Of a DNA stretch of 64,000 nt, positions 17,912-25,324 are shown piece by piece. This DNA comes from G965218495 sp965262785 (GTDB lineage: Bacteria > Bacteroidota > Rhodothermia > Rhodothermales > Bin80). Within the stretch, counting starts at the first letter, position 1, and every line of letters begins with the position of its first letter. Below the pieces are notes generated by a model. That model saw nothing but the letters and a program-made list of their open reading frames with translations. It ran no database searches and was not told the origin of the DNA. The position numbers and the translations under genes were made by a program. Location: assembly GCA_965262785.1 (NCBI GenBank), contig OZ253559.1, forward strand, positions 124,001 to 188,000, given 5' to 3'.

Positions 17912-18289
17912 TCAGGGGTTTTGGTTTATGCGTTCTGCGAGGAATGCTGCGGGCACGCCTTGGGCCTCGAGCGCCTGGTGCAGTGACAAGAGCAGCTGGG
18001 CGGGGGCCCGATGGTCTGCGATGACTTCGATGCCCCCTTCGGTGCCCATCAGCCTGACTGCTGCCTCCTCTGCAGAGTGCGCCTCGGGCTGGCCCGCCTC
18101 GTCAAGGATCTGGATAGTCCCTTCGGCCGTGATGGCAACCTGCAGTGGCTGCAGCATCACGCCCCGCTCCTCGATGGCCTCGCTGCGCGGCGGCTCCACG
18201 GCGAAGGGATCGATGCTGGCGATCGCCATCAGGCTGAGCAGGAGTAACAATGTGATGTCGACCAGGCGTACGATGAGTGTGTGTTGCAT
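17912..18289 (-). CDS. ExbD/TolR-like protein (first copy)
   Basis: The start is the ATG at 18289 (MQHTLIVRLVDITLLLLLSL), giving 125 residues. One membrane helix (about 12-28) has the expected preceding Asp (LVDITLLLLLSLMAIASIDPF). A periplasmic domain contains the typical ExbD alternation (GIEVIADHRAPAQLLLSLHQALEAQG, comparable to the family's v.i.aD..v.y..l...ld.l...G). It should pair with the ExbB-like channel encoded 5 nt upstream. A longer leftward frame begins upstream at 18676, but it lies inside exbB and is spurious. Confidence 0.85.
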   Translation of the reverse strand: MQHTLIVRLVDITLLLLLSLMAIASIDPFAVEPPRSEAIEERGVMLQPLQVAITAEGTIQILDEAGQPEAHSAEEAAVRLMGTEGGIEVIADHRAPAQLLLSLHQALEAQGVPAAFLAERINQNP

Positions 18290-18294
18290 GGCGG

Positions 18295-18972
18295 CTACGG
18301 CGCATCTGGTGGCGTGGCCTTTAGTGCCAACAGGCGATACCGCACGGCGGCAGCCCACTCTTCGGCACGCTCCATATAGCGGCTGGCCCAGCTGTGGACT
18401 AGCGCCTCGAGCAGCTCCAGGATGATCGAAACCACAATCCCCAACAGCGTCGACACAATCGCGATCGCGATTCCGGCAAAGATCGTTTGCGCGTCGCGCG
18501 TCTCCGCTGAAAAGAGTGCGTAGATCCCTACCAGCGTGCCCAGTAGTCCCAGCCCGCCCGCGGTGCTGGAGAAGAAGCCCACCATGCGCTGCGTGCGCCC
18601 ATAGGCTGCGCGAGCCGCCTCGAGCACCGTGCCGGACTCTTGTCCCAATGCCGCAGGATCGGGTGCGTTGCGCCACACCTGTAGCATGCCTGCCAGGAGC
18701 CGCCGATAAAGGCTGTCGTCACTTCCGCGCATTGTGGCGTCGAGGTCCATGGCCTCTGCGGCATGGACGCGCAAGCCCCGCACCTTTCGAGCGGCATAGT
18801 GGTCCGAAAAGAGGCGCACCCCGGCCAACGTCAGCGTCATAAGTCCGGCCAGTAGCACTGCCAGGATGGGCCACTGGAATCCGCCGGCCTGAGTGAAGAG
18901 GTCCAGCAGCGAGCCGTCGTGTCCAACAGGCACAAGGGTCGTGTCGGTTGCCACTTGCAATTGCGTCATCAT
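18295..18972 (-). CDS. ExbB/MotA/TolQ-family proton channel protein
   Basis: The 225-residue protein has three predicted membrane helices: about 28-52 (GGFQWPILAVLLAGLMTLTLAG), about 134-152, and about 165-190. The second and third are joined by the family signature SSTAGGLGLLGTLVGIYALF and ...TIFAGIAIAIVSTLLGIVVSI, the TolQ/ExbB block. It should form the inner-membrane pentamer that uses the proton gradient with the two ExbD-like proteins encoded next. It lies 14 nt after the third pilus-subunit-like gene, so it is probably cotranscribed with the chaperone-usher genes. Its load could be a TonB-dependent process or an envelope-spanning motor linked to the pilus. Confidence 0.9.
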   Translation of the reverse strand: MMTQLQVATDTTLVPVGHDGSLLDLFTQAGGFQWPILAVLLAGLMTLTLAGVRLFSDHYAARKVRGLRVHAAEAMDLDATMRGSDDSLYRRLLAGMLQVWRNAPDPAALGQESGTVLEAARAAYGRTQRMVGFFSSTAGGLGLLGTLVGIYALFSAETRDAQTIFAGIAIAIVSTLLGIVVSIILELLEALVHSWASRYMERAEEWAAAVRYRLLALKATPPDAP

Positions 18973-18986
18973 GGAGTAGGTACGGT

Positions 18987-19883
18987 TTAGAAACAGTGAT
19001 ATCTGATCTGCACGGTGCCCCGATAGTGTCCCGGGGGCGCGGATGGGGAGACAGCCAAGCGACCACCAAGGCGCAATTCCAACATGCCCTGTGAGCCCGG
19101 CTTCAGGGTAGTGCTGCCGGACCCTGTAAGTGCTGACATATAGGGCCCGCCGCCTCGCTGGCGCCAGGCCAAAGAGCTGGCAAAGTCCACGGCGCCGGCC
19201 GGGCCTTGAAGCAGGTCGGGTGCCGCTACCGCGATCAGCACATGGCGTGCGCTGGTGGCGATGCGTGCAGTGGGCATGCTGTAGCTGGACCCGTGCGCGC
19301 TCTGGTGGCCACCAGCAAAGCTGCGCGAGCCGAGTGCGGGGTCCAGTGTCATGGTCCCGACCTGCCCGGCGCTAGCGCTCCCAAAATGCAGCAATCCCTC
19401 CTGGGTGAGGGTGCAAGCTGGAGCGGCCTCGCGGACGCTCAGCGAGACGGGCACCTCCAAACGCTCTTCTCCTTCAGGCCCCTGAACGACAACAGTGACA
19501 AAGCCTCGGTATTCGCCGGGTGGCGTGTGCCTCGTAGTAGCCACTGCTCCACCCAGCCCCCAGCGCAGGCGGTCGTTGGCGCCGCTGGCCGTACAGGACG
19601 GTCCGGCGCTTTCCTCTGCGCCGAGGCACGTCACGACAGGCGCAAAGGCGAGTGACGTCTGGCCAGCGCGGAGCGGGAGGGCTGAGACGCTAGCCACGTA
19701 CAGAGCGCCGGCCGAATGGCTGCCGGTGCGCATCGCCTCACCGCAGCGGGCCGCGTCGCAGCGGACCGTCTGCCCTGGCTCAGCTGCACCAAGGTCAATG
19801 GGGCGCCGGACCACAAGCTGCGCGGCAGTCACCTGCGGGATGCATAGCAAGAGCAGTGGTAGGATCCAGTGCATGGGGGTCAC
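18987..19883 (-). CDS. Secreted two-domain pilus subunit or adhesin (DUF4402-like)
   Basis: The 298-residue protein has a signal peptide (MTPMHWILPLLLLCIPQVTAAQ) and two beta-rich halves. The C-terminal half begins CTLTQEGLLHFGSASAGQVGTMTLDP and ends GHYRGTVQIRYHCF, the same ending style as the two subunits encoded upstream (GDYTGSITT, GHYEGSLQV). The N-terminal half has its own PPGEYRGFVTVVV ending and three or four cysteines. Two tandem domains of the same type suggest a tip adhesin or a terminal subunit. The start overlaps the usher stop by 4 nt (ATGA). Secretion by the usher encoded upstream is inferred. Confidence 0.7.
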   Translation of the reverse strand: MTPMHWILPLLLLCIPQVTAAQLVVRRPIDLGAAEPGQTVRCDAARCGEAMRTGSHSAGALYVASVSALPLRAGQTSLAFAPVVTCLGAEESAGPSCTASGANDRLRWGLGGAVATTRHTPPGEYRGFVTVVVQGPEGEERLEVPVSLSVREAAPACTLTQEGLLHFGSASAGQVGTMTLDPALGSRSFAGGHQSAHGSSYSMPTARIATSARHVLIAVAAPDLLQGPAGAVDFASSLAWRQRGGGPYMSALTGSGSTTLKPGSQGMLELRLGGRLAVSPSAPPGHYRGTVQIRYHCF

Positions 19884-22201
19884 TCTTTGACCAGTTCCAC
19901 GTCCATGACGCGGGTGCCGGCAGGAACGACCAGAGGCTGTTGCAAGAGCAGCGTTTCTTCAACGGCATCCTCAAGTCGCAAGACGTAGGTGCCCTGTGCG
20001 AGGCGTAGCGCAAATCCGCCATCTCGATACACCTCGGCGGTGGCGACCGGCATTCCATCCATCAGGGCACGGACCCGAAGGCGCGAAGCCGGACGCTCAA
20101 AAGACCGCACGAGGCCCCGTACCAGCGGGACGCGCTGCAGGGGGATGTCCACGACCTTGGTGCGTCCGGGGTCAGCGATGAAGCTGAAGGAATAGCCTGT
20201 GGTAGGGCGCAGCCAAGGGTCGCGGATAGACTGCTCGATGATCTGGACCTGGTAGGCCGCGTAGGGCTCCAGGTACAAGGCGCGGAGTGCGCCACTGGAG
20301 GTGCGCTGCAAGGTCGCATGAAAGAGCTGGACGTCGACTTCCGGCAGTAGCGGCTCGCCTGGATCCAGCCTACCGTTGCCGCTCAGGTCCTCGAAAGGGC
20401 GCAGAAGCGCTGCCGTTTCATCCCGCAGTGCACGCGTCAGGCGCACGTCAGGCCCCACGTTGATGCTGCCATAAGCGCTGTGTGTGTGCGTGCCGTCGGT
20501 GTTGGCGCGCGAAGCGATGCCCAATGCGCTCGTGCGCACCTGAACCGTAACCTGCCCTGAAAGGCGCCGCGGTGTCGGGTCATAGGCCGCCGTAAGGCCC
20601 AAGGAGAGGTGGCGTGTAGTAAGGAGGGCCTCAATGCCGCCGCTACGAACGATGCGCGTGCCGCGCGCAAAGAGGCCGAGCTGCAGCCCGCCCCTTCGCG
20701 CCGCAAGGGTCTTACTGGCTGCAGCGTTCCAGAGCGTTGTACCGAGCCCGCCATAGCGGGCCGCTTGTACCTGAAAGCGCGCCGCCATTCCGCCGCGCGC
20801 GTGATAGGACAACGAAGGCGCAAGGCGCAGTGCGGCCCAGCCGCCCCTGGATCGGGACGCCGAGCCGGTCAGCTGCACGCTGAGGCGTTGCCACTGCCCG
20901 GCAACCACCAGGTGGCCCTGCGCATGGCCTTTTTCGCTGGTAAAGGCGGCCTCTGTGCTCAGATGCCGGTGCCACAGATGAGCGCTGGCTTGCACCAGCC
21001 GCAATGGCCAGGCCACATCGGCAGACAGCACCACAAAGGGCACGGGGCTGGCCGCGACGCCGGTCCGGAAGTCTCCTCGGTGTTGACCGGAAATCCGCGC
21101 AGTCAGGCGCGGCAAGATTCCGTAGCGCGCGTGGAGCGCGCCGCCCGCGCCGATGACGGCGTCGTAGTACAGACGACCGGGCGGCGCCAGCGAAGGAGTC
21201 GCCAGAAAGTAGTGCCGCTCCTCATAGGGCTGCGCCCCGCCCAGCGGGTGCACCCTGACGATCGATTCGGTGGTTCCGTAGTACGCCGGCACGCGAAGGC
21301 GGTACCGCCCACTCTTGCCGACCTGGGTGCGGTCAACGACGTGGCCGCCGGTCACCACCTCTACCATTGCGTGCGGCTCTGCCCGGCCCTGCAGCGTAGC
21401 GGTGCGCTGAAGGTGCAGAGAGGACAGGGGAAGGTTGGACACTCGCACGGCATCCACATGCTGGTGACCTGCGGAGGCAATGCGCCCGACTTCCAGGCGC
21501 GTCAGACGGGTGCGGCCCGGCCGGTCAAAGAGGTAGGTGGCCTCGGGATTGTTTCCCAGGGAGCCGCGCACCGAGCCGCCCAGCATGCTCGTTGCGAAAT
21601 GGACGTTGCCGTCCGTGTAGTTCGCGCGCCCCGTGTGCCACTGCCTCGTGGCGTACCAGGATGCCACCACGCCGCCCAAGAGGTGGCGCTGACGTCCAAA
21701 GCGCAAGGGCCCCGGCACCTCGCTGCCCATATAGGCCCGTGGGCCGAGGGCATATGTGTCAAAGCTCTCTGCCACGGTCGACAGCTGCAGGCTGAGGCGG
21801 GCCTCGTCAAAGAAGATATCCGAGTGGAAGAGGCGCTCCAGCGCTTCTATTGCCAGGACGTAGCGTTCGTTGCTGTGGTTTGCGTCCCCATCCAGCGACA
21901 CCGTTGTGCCATCCGCGCGCGTTGCCTCTTGTAGTGCGAAGTCCAGCGCAAAGCGCCTGTCGACATCCGAGGCCACTAACTGTAGCCCTTGCCGCTCTAC
22001 GGTATAGCCCAAGCGTTCAAACAGGAGCGCCGCATCGACAAAGAAGCGTTCACCATCGTGGTAGGCCCGCACGACAGAGTGAAATCCCGGAGCCTGCACC
22101 ATCAGTGGTACTTCCAGGTACACCTTCCCATCAGGGACCTGGGCCCTGCACGGGAGGCAGCACAAGGCAAATGCCAAGACAAGCGTCGCTACGCGTACCA
22201 T
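19880..22201 (-). CDS. Fimbrial usher-like outer-membrane protein
   Basis: The 773-residue protein has a signal peptide cut near CRAQ. Its N-terminal domain recalls usher N-domains (VYLEVPLMVQAPG). A long beta-barrel region of alternating strands follows, interrupted by a carboxypeptidase-regulatory/plug-like domain (GRAEPHAMVEVV ... GKSGRYRLRVPAYYG, about 260-310). After the barrel comes a Ca-binding-like stretch (FEDLSGNGRLDPGEPLLP, about 605-622) with C-terminal beta domains. It should form the pore that exports and assembles pilus subunits. It starts 3 nt after the chaperone gene and overlaps the next subunit gene. It is divergent from PapC/FimD and closer in plan to alternate or archaic ushers. 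Confidence 0.75.
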   Translation of the reverse strand: MVRVATLVLAFALCCLPCRAQVPDGKVYLEVPLMVQAPGFHSVVRAYHDGERFFVDAALLFERLGYTVERQGLQLVASDVDRRFALDFALQEATRADGTTVSLDGDANHSNERYVLAIEALERLFHSDIFFDEARLSLQLSTVAESFDTYALGPRAYMGSEVPGPLRFGRQRHLLGGVVASWYATRQWHTGRANYTDGNVHFATSMLGGSVRGSLGNNPEATYLFDRPGRTRLTRLEVGRIASAGHQHVDAVRVSNLPLSSLHLQRTATLQGRAEPHAMVEVVTGGHVVDRTQVGKSGRYRLRVPAYYGTTESIVRVHPLGGAQPYEERHYFLATPSLAPPGRLYYDAVIGAGGALHARYGILPRLTARISGQHRGDFRTGVAASPVPFVVLSADVAWPLRLVQASAHLWHRHLSTEAAFTSEKGHAQGHLVVAGQWQRLSVQLTGSASRSRGGWAALRLAPSLSYHARGGMAARFQVQAARYGGLGTTLWNAAASKTLAARRGGLQLGLFARGTRIVRSGGIEALLTTRHLSLGLTAAYDPTPRRLSGQVTVQVRTSALGIASRANTDGTHTHSAYGSINVGPDVRLTRALRDETAALLRPFEDLSGNGRLDPGEPLLPEVDVQLFHATLQRTSSGALRALYLEPYAAYQVQIIEQSIRDPWLRPTTGYSFSFIADPGRTKVVDIPLQRVPLVRGLVRSFERPASRLRVRALMDGMPVATAEVYRDGGFALRLAQGTYVLRLEDAVEETLLLQQPLVVPAGTRVMDVELVKE

Positions 22202-22204
22202 TCG

Positions 22205-22987
22205 CTAGAATTGGAGCTCGACTGGTGAGGGCACAAGGAGGTATCGCCGCGTAGCGGCGGGCACCCCGGGGTATTCGCCGTCAAAGCGGAGCGTAAAGCG
22301 GCCCGGAGTTAGGGGTGCCGTGAGGGCGATGTCGACGCGGCGCTGCGTATACACCGCCGTGACCGTACGGCCCAGCACGTGTCCATCGCGCTCGACGGAC
22401 ACGCCCCCAGCAAAGGGGAAGGCGGCGCCGTTGACGAGCATTAGCGCGAGCGCGCCTTCACTGACCCCCAGGACCTTTGCGCTCAGGCGCGCCGCACCCG
22501 GGCCGCTGATCACCACCAGCGGTGTCACCAGGCTGTATTCGATGCTGATCGCGGTTGCGATCGCCGGGATGGCGTGCTTGCTGACCGCAGCGCGCTCCTG
22601 CATACGGTAGTGCATCAGCACGATGTGTCCGCCGCGCTGCAGCGCGTCCGCTCCTTCGACGAGGTAGCGCACTACGCGCTCCTGGCCCGGGTCCAGAATC
22701 AGCCGCCCCGGAAAGAACGTCAGTCTGCTGGTCAGATCGCCCAGCCTGCCGGCGGTGCCCAAGATCACGCCGGTGGCACTACCCGTGCTGTCAGACTCTA
22801 TGACGCCGTATTCGGCTGTGACGATGACTTCCAGCGACTGCGTGCCCTCGTTGCGAAGTCGAAAAGCCCCGTGCGGCGCTTCGGTCGTGATATAGGTATA
22901 GGCCGGTGTGACGCTCAGCGTAGCCTGCCCAAAGGCGGGCAGGCCGCCAATGAGCAGTAGTGCCGTTGCCAGAGACAAGCGATTCAT
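22205..22987 (-). CDS. PapD-like periplasmic pilus chaperone
   Basis: The start is the ATG at 22987 (MNRLSLATALLLIGGLPAFGQ), overlapping the previous stop by 3 nt (ATGA form) and giving 260 residues. A signal peptide is followed by a first immunoglobulin-like domain with SVTPAYTYI, FRLRNEGTQSLEV, LILDPGQERVVRYLVEG and HIVLMHYRMQE. A second domain contains SIEYSLVTPLVVISGP and GVSEGALALMLVNGAAFPFAGGVSVERDG. This is the layout of chaperones that donate a strand to pilus subunits. It sits between two subunit genes and the usher gene, so the function is well supported by context although identity to PapD is low. A longer leftward frame from 23698 only shadows the subunit genes. Confidence 0.8.
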   Translation of the reverse strand: MNRLSLATALLLIGGLPAFGQATLSVTPAYTYITTEAPHGAFRLRNEGTQSLEVIVTAEYGVIESDSTGSATGVILGTAGRLGDLTSRLTFFPGRLILDPGQERVVRYLVEGADALQRGGHIVLMHYRMQERAAVSKHAIPAIATAISIEYSLVTPLVVISGPGAARLSAKVLGVSEGALALMLVNGAAFPFAGGVSVERDGHVLGRTVTAVYTQRRVDIALTAPLTPGRFTLRFDGEYPGVPAATRRYLLVPSPVELQF

Positions 22988-23496
22988 AGAGCGACAATGC
23001 GGACTTGGAGGCTGCCCTCGTAGTGGCCCTCCGTTGCGCCAGCCAGCGCAATAGTGCCTCCAAATCGCAGGGCGCTGCAGCCGCTTTGGCCCACGAGGCC
23101 TGTCACCGCCAAAGGACTCGCGATGGCGTGATAGGCGCTGCCGGAACAGTCCGCGCTTTGGGCCCACCGCAGGCCGAAGTCGATCCGGTGCTGGCTGCTG
23201 TGCAGGTAGGGGGCAGACGCTACGGCGATGGCATACGCCGCACCGGCCCGCCCGGTCACCAGGAGCTGCCCGACCTGGTGAAGCCCCGCCGCCTTGCGGG
23301 AAATCTCTCCGGTCGCCGGGTCGAGCTCCACGCGGCCCGCATTGGCGCGCTGCTGCCCAAAGTCTACCCGCGCCGAGGTGACGGTCACGCGCAGTGCAGG
23401 CGGTAACACCTCCAGGCGAATGCCAAGGTGACCTGAATTCTGGGCGTGCACCGGCGCCACAAGCCAGGCGCACGCGAGTGCCATGAATAGGCGCAT
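22984..23496 (-). CDS. Secreted DUF4402-like pilus subunit (second)
   Basis: The start is the ATG at 23496 (MRLFMALACAWLVAPVHAQ), sharing one base with the stop of the preceding subunit gene (TGATG). The mature protein is about 150 residues of beta strands with two cysteines (SADCSGS, SGCSALR) and the ending GHYEGSLQVRIVAL. That closing strand resembles those of the neighbouring subunits and of DUF4402 proteins. It probably is a minor or adaptor subunit assembled by the adjacent chaperone and usher. Confidence 0.72.
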   Translation of the reverse strand: MRLFMALACAWLVAPVHAQNSGHLGIRLEVLPPALRVTVTSARVDFGQQRANAGRVELDPATGEISRKAAGLHQVGQLLVTGRAGAAYAIAVASAPYLHSSQHRIDFGLRWAQSADCSGSAYHAIASPLAVTGLVGQSGCSALRFGGTIALAGATEGHYEGSLQVRIVAL

Positions 23497-24044
23497 CAGT
23501 TGCAGGTTGCGCTGGTGGTGATGGAGCCCGTATAGTCTCCGTTGGTATCGGACCACGTGATGCCGCTGACCTCGCCGCCGAAGCGGAAGTAGCGCGAAAA
23601 CGAGGAGCCCAGGCCCCCTGCGGTGCCGGAATAGCTGCTTGCGCTAATGGAGGAGTAGCCGCTGTTGGCGCTCGTGGACTGGGCCCACGCGCCGTCAAAG
23701 CTCAACGACTCGCTGCTTTGCGTCAGCGAGCTCGGAAAGGTCCGCGACACCGAGTAGCTAGCGACGTGCTGCCCTAAGAGGCGCACCTGTCCAACCGTGC
23801 CGGACCCGGTCAACACAGCCCCCGATGCGCTCCGCGACCCGTTTCGCGCGTTGATGGTAACGGACCCCGACCCCGTGGTGGGCTTTTCTACTCCACCAAA
23901 GTCGAGATCGCTGTTCACGGTAAACGTACACGAGGCGCCGGGCGCCTCGAGCGTCACTTCGACATCCACGTTAGCGGACTGGGCCAGCGCAGGAAGCGCC
24001 GCGAAGAGGCAGGCAAGCGTCAGAAAAACGGATTTCATGGGCAT
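23496..24044 (-). CDS. Major pilin candidate, DUF4402-like
   Basis: The 182-residue protein has a signal peptide (MPMKSVFLTLACLFAALPALAQ). A Ser/Gly/Thr-rich beta protein follows, with LEAPGASCTFTVNSDLDFGGVEKPTTGSGSV at the front and the end GDYTGSITTSATCN. The first and last cysteines could form one disulphide. The low-complexity Ser/Thr/Gly composition and its position as the first gene of the pilus set suggest it is the main fibre subunit. It follows the upstream exported-protein gene after 12 nt and is coupled to the next subunit gene. Confidence 0.75.
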   Translation of the reverse strand: MPMKSVFLTLACLFAALPALAQSANVDVEVTLEAPGASCTFTVNSDLDFGGVEKPTTGSGSVTINARNGSRSASGAVLTGSGTVGQVRLLGQHVASYSVSRTFPSSLTQSSESLSFDGAWAQSTSANSGYSSISASSYSGTAGGLGSSFSRYFRFGGEVSGITWSDTNGDYTGSITTSATCN

Positions 24045-24056
24045 AGGGGTAGGGTG

Positions 24057-24737
24057 TTATAGGTTGGGGCAGGCGCTTGTGATGACATGGCCGCCTTCCT
24101 GGCGCGCCTCAATGCACGTACCGGGTTCACTAAAGGCCACGACAAAGCGTGGCTCCGCAAAGTGGAATTGCTGCGCGGACGTGGGCAGACAGGCCGGTGC
24201 CGCGGGCTTCGGTCGATATCGCATGGCCTCGGGGTCGTAGTTCCACATCTCCAGGCGCAGCCCGTCTTCAGCGCGCGCGAGGCGCAGGTCGATATCGGTG
24301 CCGTCGTAGTACTCTGCTATGGCGCTCACTACCGCGCCGCTGATCGCGCCGCGCGGATCTTGGTGGCGATGAGCCTCGGCCTCGACGGTTTGGCTCTCGT
24401 CGAGCGTCGCGTCCAAGCGGTAGTCGGCCTCCAGCTCCCACGTCTTCATGATGTCCTGCAGGGCGCGCGGAACATCGGCGCTGATAGGGTAGGCCGTCTG
24501 CGACGGGTACAGGATGACCATGTCGTCTGGCCCGTACCCGTTGCCGGTAAGGTCCACGACGTCCAGGCGACTGACCGAGTCCGGCGGCGGGATGAGGAGC
24601 TCCGCCAGGAACGTGTCGATCTGGGTTGGGCGCACCAGCGTTGCCACCGGGCGCGTGAGCTGGTCAAATGACTGCGCCTGCGCAAGCGAGGGCACTAGTA
24701 GCAGCAAGAGGCAGGGTACGCGGTTGGGGCTATTCAT
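24057..24737 (-). CDS. Exported protein of unknown function in the T4SS/pilus operon
   Basis: The start is the ATG at 24737 (MNSPNRVPCLLLLLVPSLAQAQ), overlapping the upstream gene stop by 8 nt (ATGAATAG), giving 226 residues. After the signal peptide there is no recognised domain. Visible features are an Asp-rich stretch (VVDLTGNGYGPDDMVILYP) that could bind calcium, and two cysteines near the end (PACLPTS, GTCIEAR). The family is not recognised. Tight coupling on both sides ties it to the T4SS/pilus genes, perhaps as a periplasmic assembly factor. Confidence 0.65.
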   Translation of the reverse strand: MNSPNRVPCLLLLLVPSLAQAQSFDQLTRPVATLVRPTQIDTFLAELLIPPPDSVSRLDVVDLTGNGYGPDDMVILYPSQTAYPISADVPRALQDIMKTWELEADYRLDATLDESQTVEAEAHRHQDPRGAISGAVVSAIAEYYDGTDIDLRLARAEDGLRLEMWNYDPEAMRYRPKPAAPACLPTSAQQFHFAEPRFVVAFSEPGTCIEARQEGGHVITSACPNL

Positions 24738-25239
24738 GGAAAAAGCGGTCAAAGTCTTCTGTAGGATGCACGAGCGTGAGACGCAGCGGCATGGCGCTAA
24801 GGCGCTGGCCCTTCCATTGCACAGGCGTGCGCAGTGGCACCTCGTAGGTCACTGTGTAGGAGAAGCAGTGCGCCGGCGCTTGGTGGAATAGCTGCACCGG
24901 GTGCACGGTGCGCAGCGACCGCTCCAGCGGATTTTGCACTGCGCTCAGGGCGGCGTTGTAGCGATCGTAGTGGGCCGCAATGGTGTCGCAGGGAGCTACA
25001 TGGTCCAGCCGCACACGCAGGTTGCGCGAAAGCAGGTCCGCCACCAGGTGCCGCACCAGCGGGCTCGCCGCGCTGTCAGCAAAGGCCAGCGGCGTGGCCG
25101 CCGCCGTGTCAAAGCCGGGTCGCAGGTAAATGGCACCGGCTTTGGGTAGTGGACGATGACTCTGGAGCATCCATACGGCGGCAAGGGTGGCAAGGAGCCC
25201 AGCACCTATACAGACTATGAGCGTTATTTTGCGTGACAA
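24730..25239 (-). CDS. Single-pass membrane protein of unknown function
   Basis: The 169-residue protein has an N-terminal membrane helix (ITLIVCIGAGLLATLAAVWML, about 5-25) and a periplasmic part of about 140 residues with two cysteines (APCDTIA, AHCFSYT). No family is recognised. It lies 85 nt after traG/virD4 and overlaps the next gene by 8 nt. By position it could be a small T4SS accessory, but nothing in the sequence proves this. Confidence 0.6.
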   Translation of the reverse strand: MSRKITLIVCIGAGLLATLAAVWMLQSHRPLPKAGAIYLRPGFDTAAATPLAFADSAASPLVRHLVADLLSRNLRVRLDHVAPCDTIAAHYDRYNAALSAVQNPLERSLRTVHPVQLFHQAPAHCFSYTVTYEVPLRTPVQWKGQRLSAMPLRLTLVHPTEDFDRFFHE

Positions 25240-25324
25240 GTGCTTAGAGTGAGTTCGCTAGCGATAGTACCGCGCATTCATGCGCAAGAGACGCGCAGGA
25301 TTTAACGATGCGGACAAGGTGTAC

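Noticed and set aside
20609..21934. 441-codon rightward frame
   Set aside because: It is antisense to the usher gene and has no motif or start signal.
22205..23698. 497-residue protein covering the chaperone
   Set aside because: The upstream part overlaps two well-supported subunit genes in another frame; the signal peptide at 22987 marks the start.
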